The notes below the pieces were generated by a model. It was not told where the DNA came from, made no database searches, and was given only the letters and a program-made list of their open reading frames with translations. From Aureimonas ureilytica (GTDB taxonomy: Bacteria > Pseudomonadota > Alphaproteobacteria > Rhizobiales > Rhizobiaceae), in the NCBI RefSeq assembly GCF_001475935.1, contig NZ_LDQA01000021.1, positions 62,001-126,000 on the forward strand: DNA of 64,000 bases. The letters run 5' to 3'. Every line of letters begins with the position of its first letter. Positions within the stretch are counted from its first letter, which is position 1. Positions 59,186-64,000 of the stretch are shown here, one piece after another. A program made the position numbers and the translations under genes.

Positions 59186-60658
59186 TCAGCGCCGAGCGCC
59201 GGACAGATAGTCCTCCATCGCCTGCCGCGTGCCCTTCTCCCAGATCGCACGCAAGTGTCGCGAGAAAATCTCGGCATAGGCTTCGCTATCGGCCACATCG
59301 CCGAAGATGCCGCGCTGTTGGAGGAACCGGCGCGGCTCGTCCTTGGCGGCGCGGGCGGCCTCGCGCAGCGCGTCCCAGTTCGGGTCGTTGGGCTCGATCT
59401 GCGTTCCATCCTCCAACTCGCCATAGCAATAGCGGCACCAGAGCGCCTGAAGCATCGCGAGGCCCGACACTTCGCGCCCCTCGGCCAGGAACTCGCGCAG
59501 GGCGGGAATGACGAATTTCGGCTGACGGTTCGAGCCGTCGAGGCAGAGACGCCGGATCGTGTCGGCGATGGCGGGATTGGCGAAGCGCTCGGTGACCTTG
59601 GCGAGATAGCTTTCGCGGCTGACGCCCTCGATTTCCGGCGAGGCGGGCAGGAGGTAGGTCCGCTCGACATCGTCGAAGAAGCGCAGGACGAGATCGTCGC
59701 GCATGGCCTCGTGCGCATAGGTGAGGCCGAGCAGCGCCGATGGGTAGGCGATCGTCGCGTGGCCGGCATTCAGGATGCGCAGCTTCATCAGCTCATAGGG
59801 CGTGACGTCCTCCACGAAGGTGACGCCGACATGCTCCAGAGCCGGGCGACCGGCCGAGAAACGATCCTCGATCACCCATTGAATGAAGGGCTCGCAGAAA
59901 ACGGGACGCTTGTCCTCGACGCCTTTTTCTCGGGCGAGCGTGTCGATCTGCGTCTGGTTGGTGGCTGGCGTGATGCGGTCCACCATCGAGTTCGGGAAGG
60001 CGATCTCGCGCCGCACGAAATCGGCGAGCTCTCCGTCCACGCGCTCGGCGAGACCCGTCACGATGCCGCGCGTCAGATCGCCATTGTGGGGGAGATTGTC
60101 GCAGGAGAGGACCGTGAAAGGCGGCGCGCCGGCTTCGCGCCGGATGCGGATGGCCGACAGGATCAAACCGAACACGGTGCGCGCGGCGGAGAGATCACCC
60201 GTATCGGCCACGAGATCGGGGTGCTGGAGGTCGGGCCTGTCGCCCGCGATGTAATAGCCACCTTCCGTCACCGTCAGCGTGACGATGCGGATTTCGGGCG
60301 CTGTCAGCGTGGTGAGGATCGCCTCGCGGTCACCCGGCTCCACCAGTTGGACGATCGAGCCGACCGCACGCGGGCGGAACAACCCGTCATCGACCTCGGT
60401 AACGGTGAAAAGCCCGTCCTGTGCGCGCATATCGGCAAAAGCCGGCTTGTCTTCCGTGCGGACGCTGAGGCCGACCACGGCGAAATCCTGGTCCCGCCCC
60501 GTCGCGAAGAGATCGTCGAGATAGACGCATTGATGGGCGCGATGGAAATTGCCGACGCCGAAATGGGCGATGCCGGGCGAGAGTTTCGCGCGGTCATAGC
60601 CGGGCACGGCGATACGCTGGCCGATCTCCGGCAGGTTCTGGTTGGTCAGGCTGGTCAT
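59186..60658 (-). CDS. Mannitol dehydrogenase family protein
   Basis: A 490-residue NAD-dependent polyol or hexuronate dehydrogenase (MtlK/UxuB family). The N-terminal GIAHFGVGNFHRAHQ is the nucleotide site; the family signature KLRILNAGHATIAY lies mid-protein; the C-terminal domain follows. Could be mannitol 2-dehydrogenase or D-mannonate/tagaturonate reductase; the lack of a polyol operon nearby prevents choosing. GGAGGAGG lies 9 bases before ATG 60658. Confidence 0.88.
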   Translation of the reverse strand: MTSLTNQNLPEIGQRIAVPGYDRAKLSPGIAHFGVGNFHRAHQCVYLDDLFATGRDQDFAVVGLSVRTEDKPAFADMRAQDGLFTVTEVDDGLFRPRAVGSIVQLVEPGDREAILTTLTAPEIRIVTLTVTEGGYYIAGDRPDLQHPDLVADTGDLSAARTVFGLILSAIRIRREAGAPPFTVLSCDNLPHNGDLTRGIVTGLAERVDGELADFVRREIAFPNSMVDRITPATNQTQIDTLAREKGVEDKRPVFCEPFIQWVIEDRFSAGRPALEHVGVTFVEDVTPYELMKLRILNAGHATIAYPSALLGLTYAHEAMRDDLVLRFFDDVERTYLLPASPEIEGVSRESYLAKVTERFANPAIADTIRRLCLDGSNRQPKFVIPALREFLAEGREVSGLAMLQALWCRYCYGELEDGTQIEPNDPNWDALREAARAAKDEPRRFLQQRGIFGDVADSEAYAEIFSRHLRAIWEKGTRQAMEDYLSGARR

Positions 60659-60769
60659 GTGTCTGGGCCTCCTCCCCAGGGGCGAAGCACCGCGAAAGGC
60701 GCTCTCACCCTTGTCGGAGGCGGGGTCTAGCGCATCTGCGGCGCGCACGCACGGGTTTTGATCGTGGGA

Positions 60770-61216
60770 TCAGGGCAGGTTCGACGCCTGAAGCGCGTCG
60801 CGCACGCGCAGGATCGAGCGACGCAGACGCTCCAGCTCGGCATCCGTCTCGCCGGTGGCGGCGCGAATTTCCGGGGGAACGCTGCGCGCTTCCTCCGCCA
60901 GGGCGCGGCCCCTCGGGGTGAGGGCGATGTCCACCACGCGTTCGTCGCGCGTCGAGCGGGTGCGCGTCACGAAGCCGCTCGCCTCCAGACGCTTGAGAAG
61001 CGGCGTCAGGGTGGAGGAATCGAGAAGCAACCGCTCCCCCAGGCTACCCACCGTCTGCGGCTCGTCTTGCCAGAGCACCATCATGACGAGATATTGCGGA
61101 TATGTGATGCCGAGCGCGTCCAGCCGTGGCTTATAAAGCCGGTTGAAGGCATGGGCGGTGGAGTAGACGGCGAAGCAAAGCTGTTCGTCGAGCTGAAGAT
61201 AGGTGTCCACGGTCAT
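60770..61216 (-). CDS. OhrR-like MarR-family transcriptional regulator
   Basis: A 148-residue winged-helix repressor. The N terminus LDEQLCFAVYSTAHAFNRLY carries Cys14, matching the peroxide-sensing cysteine of OhrR (typical LCFALYS motif), and the DNA-binding part GERLLLDSSTLTPLLKRLE with wing TRSTRDERVVDIALT is classic MarR. OhrR represses organic hydroperoxide resistance genes (ohr), which are not present in this window. ATG 61216 gives MTVDTYLQLDEQLC. Confidence 0.85.
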   Translation of the reverse strand: MTVDTYLQLDEQLCFAVYSTAHAFNRLYKPRLDALGITYPQYLVMMVLWQDEPQTVGSLGERLLLDSSTLTPLLKRLEASGFVTRTRSTRDERVVDIALTPRGRALAEEARSVPPEIRAATGETDAELERLRRSILRVRDALQASNLP

Positions 61217-61386
61217 GAGGCCGCTCCCGTCGCAATCGGTCGGCCGCCTTGACGCGGGCCAGCTGCAGGCATCGCATTCGTCATCCTTGGGATGTTTCGC
61301 ACGATTCCTGGATTCATGTCTAACATATGTCGCTGCGGTGAAAAGAAGCTGAGTTTGGGGGACATGTTTTGGCGCGGATCGCGCGC

Positions 61387-62451
61387 TTATGGCGAGGCGC
61401 AGGCCGGAAGGCTGGCCCCGCGCCCGCACCCTTCGGCCGCCCGAATGCGCACGCGATAGCCCGAAGCGTCGTTCTCGTGCTGGATGTCGGCGCCCAGGCT
61501 GCTGGCCATGGCGCGCACGAGCTTGGTGCCCGTGCCCGTACCCTTGGGCGGCGCGCCGGGGGTGAAGCCCTGTCCCTCGTCCTCGACGCGCAGGACGAAG
61601 CCGGGCCCGTCCGCGCGCAGATCGACCCGAATTTCACCCGCAACGCCCGGCGGATAAGCATATTTGAAACTGTTGCTCACCAGCTCCGCCACGAGCACGC
61701 CCATGGACACCGCCTTATCGGTCGCGAGGCGGATCGGCTCGGCCGACAGGCGCAGGCGATGCGGCGCGAGCGGCGTCGACCATGTGGCCTCCACCTCGGC
61801 GAGAAGCGTCGCCAGATAGTCGGACATTTCCACGAGGTCGAGATCGTCGGAATTGTAGAGGCGGCGATGAACCTGCGCGATGGCCGTGATGCGCTGCTGC
61901 GTGTCGCGTAGCGCCGAGCGCGCTTCCTCGCTGGTGGCCGCCGAGGCCTGAAGCCGCACGAAAGCCGAGACGATCTGCAACGAGTTGGCGACGCGGTGGT
62001 TCGCCTCTTTCAGAAGTGCTTCCACCCGCTCGTAGGAGGCGCGCAACTTGGCCTCGGCTTCGGCCTTTTCCGCTTCGAGCCGGCGACGGTCGAGAACCTG
62101 CGCGAAGGTGGATTGGAGAAGGTCGAAGAAGTCGTCGCCGATCGTCTTGACGATGTAGTCGGCCGCCCCCGCCTTGAGGGCGGCGACCGCCACGCGCCCT
62201 TCCTCGGAGCCGGTGACATAGACGACGGGAGGCGGATGGGGCAGTCGGGCCATGGCGGCCAGCGTTTCCAGCCCGTCCATGCCCGGCATGTAATGATCCA
62301 CGGCGACGAGATCGAACGCGCCCTCGCGGAGCCGTTCTAGGCCTTCCGTCCCGCCCGAGGCCGTTTCGATCGTATGGCCACGCCGTTCCATGGCGCGCCG
62401 GACCAGACGGCACAGGCCCTCGTCGTCGTCGATATAAAGAACCCGTGCCAT
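61387..62451 (-). CDS. Receiver-HisKA_2 histidine kinase
   Basis: A 354-residue soluble kinase. The N-terminal receiver (MARVLYIDDDEG; phosphoacceptor Asp52 in LVAVDHYMPGMDG) is joined by a coiled linker (EAEKAEAEAKL) to a HisKA_2 domain with His in LLKEANHRVANSLQIV and an HATPase with N box ELVSNSFKYAYPPG. This is the family of Rhizobiales light and general-stress kinases. It begins 5 bases after the Rcp1-like regulator, completing a three-gene cassette with the CHASE3 kinase upstream. Confidence 0.9.
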   Translation of the reverse strand: MARVLYIDDDEGLCRLVRRAMERRGHTIETASGGTEGLERLREGAFDLVAVDHYMPGMDGLETLAAMARLPHPPPVVYVTGSEEGRVAVAALKAGAADYIVKTIGDDFFDLLQSTFAQVLDRRRLEAEKAEAEAKLRASYERVEALLKEANHRVANSLQIVSAFVRLQASAATSEEARSALRDTQQRITAIAQVHRRLYNSDDLDLVEMSDYLATLLAEVEATWSTPLAPHRLRLSAEPIRLATDKAVSMGVLVAELVSNSFKYAYPPGVAGEIRVDLRADGPGFVLRVEDEGQGFTPGAPPKGTGTGTKLVRAMASSLGADIQHENDASGYRVRIRAAEGCGRGASLPACASP

Positions 62452-62456
62452 GCTGG

Positions 62457-62912
62457 TCAGATGCTTTCGCTGGTCGCTTCCGGGATCTGGATCACGGACA
62501 GGAAAAGGCCGAGCTGCCGGATGGCCTGGGCGAAGCTTTCGTAATTCACGGGCTTGGTGATGTAGACATTGGCGCCCAGATCGTAGCAGCGCTGAATCTC
62601 GACCTTATCGTCCGTCGTGGTCAGCACCACCACCGGCGTGCGGCGCAGCGGGCCGGCGGCATTCTCCTTCATGCGCACCAGAATGTCGGTGCCGCTCATG
62701 TCGGGCAGGTTGAGGTCCAGAAGCACGAGCGCGGGATGGCCTCCCGAAGGCCCGTCGGCATCTCCCAGCAGGAAGTTCAGGGCGCTGGTTCCATCGGTGA
62801 AATGGCGAATCGGATTGTGGACGCCCGCCCGGCGGATGTTCTTTTCGATGAGGCGCGCATGGCCTTCATCGTCCTCGACCATGACGATCGTAACGCTACG
62901 CGGCGAGTTCAA
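62457..62912 (-). CDS. Rcp1-type single-domain response regulator
   Basis: A 151-residue receiver of the Rcp1 class, which differs from CheY by the larger alpha4 insert: VEDDEGHARLIEKNIRRAG, phosphoacceptor Asp66 (ALVLLDLNLPDMSG) and KPVNYESFAQAI at the C-terminal helix. Rcp1 proteins are the usual partners of CHASE3/phytochrome-type kinases. The ATG overlaps the stop of the CHASE3 kinase by 4 bases, so the two are co-translated. Confidence 0.9.
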   Translation of the reverse strand: MNSPRSVTIVMVEDDEGHARLIEKNIRRAGVHNPIRHFTDGTSALNFLLGDADGPSGGHPALVLLDLNLPDMSGTDILVRMKENAAGPLRRTPVVVLTTTDDKVEIQRCYDLGANVYITKPVNYESFAQAIRQLGLFLSVIQIPEATSESI

Positions 62913-64000
62913 GACGCTCTAGCTCCTTCGTCCGAAAGGTCGGCCCGCATGGAAAGGCAAAATGTCGCACCGGCGTCAAGAGTTGATTCGCAAGATATTA
63001 TGCCTCCCAAACGATAAACCATCGCGCGCACATGAGCCAGCCCGATGCCTTCACCCGGCTGATCCTGCGCGCCGGAGCGGCGAAACAGGTCGAACACCCG
63101 GTCATGGTCCTTCGGGTCGATCCCGCGCCCATTGTCGGCCACCTCGAACAGGGCGCGCTCGCCTTCGCGCCGGCCGCGAATCTCGATCACCGGCGGGCGC
63201 CCGGGCTTGCGATATTTGATGGCGTTCTCGATGAGATTGGAGAAAATCTGCTCCAGACCCACCCGGTCGCTCACGAGGCTGGGCAGGGGGGACACGCGCA
63301 CTTCGCCGCCCACATCCTGCAACTTGTGCTGGGAACTGCCCACGATTCCGGCGACCAGGGCGTTCATGTCGATCGGCTCGGGCGCGAGGTTGCGCCGCCC
63401 TTCGCGCGACAGGCGCAGGATGGCGTTGATAAGGCGGTCCATCTTCTCGGTGGACGCACGGATGAAGCGGATCGACTCCGGCAGGTCCTCGCGCACGGCG
63501 AGCTTGGCGTCCTCCGATACGGGGAAGCCTTCGGTCTCCGCCCGCTCCACGAGCTCGCTCAGGGGGCGGATCGTGGCCTCCATCTCGCTCGTGAAGCCCA
63601 TCACGTTTACGAGAGGTGAGCGCAAATCGTGGCTGACGATATAGGCGAAGCGCTGGATTTCGTCGTTGGCACGCTGAAGATCGACCGTGCGCGCCTGCAC
63701 GGCTCCTTCCAGATCGTCGTTCAGCCGGGCCAACTCGCCGCTGGTGCGATGGAGCGCGCGAAGGGTGCTGCGCGTCACCCAGATCGTGCCCGCTGCCACC
63801 AGCATGAGAAGAACGGCCGCGAGAGCGATGACGCCATAGGCGATGCGCTGGCTGGCCTGCTGACGCTCGATGCGCTCTTCCAAGAGCTGACGTTCTTCCT
63901 CGGTCAGGATGCCGGCGAGTTCGCGAACCTGCTGGATCAACTGGGTCGAGCGGTCCCAGGAGAAGTCGAAACCGCTGGGCGAGGTTTCCTCGCGGCGCTG
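62909..64000 (-). CDS. CHASE3-type sensor histidine kinase (5' end outside window)
   Basis: The frame is open to the window edge at 64000, so the N terminus is missing; 363 codons are present. Visible: end of a periplasmic CHASE3-like helix (VRELAGILTEEERQLLEERI), membrane helix VIALAAVLLMLVAAGTIW, coiled linker, HisKA with IVSHDLRSPLVNVMGF and HATPase with NLIENAIKYR, DNGRGIDP and GEGIGLAHVR. This phytochrome-like kinase class phosphorylates Rcp1-type regulators, and the next gene is exactly that. Confidence 0.9.
   Translation of the reverse strand, partial: QRREETSPSGFDFSWDRSTQLIQQVRELAGILTEEERQLLEERIERQQASQRIAYGVIALAAVLLMLVAAGTIWVTRSTLRALHRTSGELARLNDDLEGAVQARTVDLQRANDEIQRFAYIVSHDLRSPLVNVMGFTSEMEATIRPLSELVERAETEGFPVSEDAKLAVREDLPESIRFIRASTEKMDRLINAILRLSREGRRNLAPEPIDMNALVAGIVGSSQHKLQDVGGEVRVSPLPSLVSDRVGLEQIFSNLIENAIKYRKPGRPPVIEIRGRREGERALFEVADNGRGIDPKDHDRVFDLFRRSGAQDQPGEGIGLAHVRAMVYRLGGIISCESTLDAGATFCLSMRADLSDEGARAS

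Overview
The window is about 64 kb of GC-rich, densely packed alphaproteobacterial chromosome. Gene content points to the order Hyphomicrobiales (Rhizobiales): a TGA-N9-TCA iron box ahead of exbB-exbD-tonB, an OhrR-like regulator, a MaeB malic enzyme fused to a phosphotransacetylase-like domain, several HisKA_2/CHASE3 kinases and tctCBA with its own two-component system. A member near Aurantimonadaceae is a guess from general resemblance, not something the sequence proves. No rRNA, tRNA, CRISPR array, transposase or prophage gene was recognised.

Layout. 1-5.0 kb: end of a periplasmic binding protein, two ABC permeases and an ATPase (polyamine/iron-type importer), then a PhoD-like phosphatase. 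5.1-7.7 kb (minus): a small alpha/beta hydrolase and an SLC13-type carrier with two RCK_C domains. 7.9-12.6 kb: a large hybrid histidine kinase, a receiver protein and an uncharacterised protein in one operon, converging on a CBS-domain protein. 12.9-18.7 kb: glycogen debranching enzyme, an AI-2E permease with a long cytosolic tail, a permuted NlpC/P60-like protein and a 58-residue protein too short for most gene callers.

18.8-25.6 kb (minus): tctA, tctB, tctC, a histidine kinase fused in frame to an extracellular solute-binding domain, and its OmpR-type regulator. 25.8-27.7 kb: a SAF-domain oxidoreductase and an LprI/DUF1311 protein. 27.8-30.3 kb (minus): tonB, exbD, exbB. 30.6-38.6 kb: transketolase, 6-phosphogluconate dehydrogenase, a HAD phosphatase and cobalamin-dependent methionine synthase (metH) behind a perfect inverted repeat. 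38.7-40.3 kb: a lower-GC LuxR-type regulator next to a decapitated pdxY remnant, probably the footprint of an insertion. 40.5-45.8 kb: two paralogous small lipoproteins and an RND efflux adaptor/pump pair. 45.9-48.2 kb: maeB.

48.2-53.1 kb (minus): a cluster of five palindromes, then the galactofuranose-type ABC importer yjfF-ytfT-ytfR-ytfQ. 53.4-55.0 kb: a GH13 alpha-glucosidase/trehalose synthase-like enzyme. 55.1-58.5 kb (minus): UV endonuclease uvsE coupled to a DHH phosphoesterase, a 52-residue protein and a ROK kinase. 58.7-61.2 kb (minus): a BLUF photoreceptor, a mannitol-dehydrogenase-family enzyme and an OhrR-like regulator. 61.4-64.0 kb (minus): a three-gene signalling cassette (CHASE3-type kinase running off the window, Rcp1-type receiver, receiver-HisKA_2 kinase).

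The themes are nutrient import (four primary or secondary transport systems with their sensors), central carbon metabolism (tkt, gnd, maeB, glgX) and stress sensing (UV, blue light, peroxide). The most distinctive item is the sensor kinase/solute-binding fusion upstream of tctCBA. The window is otherwise mostly ordinary core chromosome, and I found no clear defence island or other obviously new multi-gene system.
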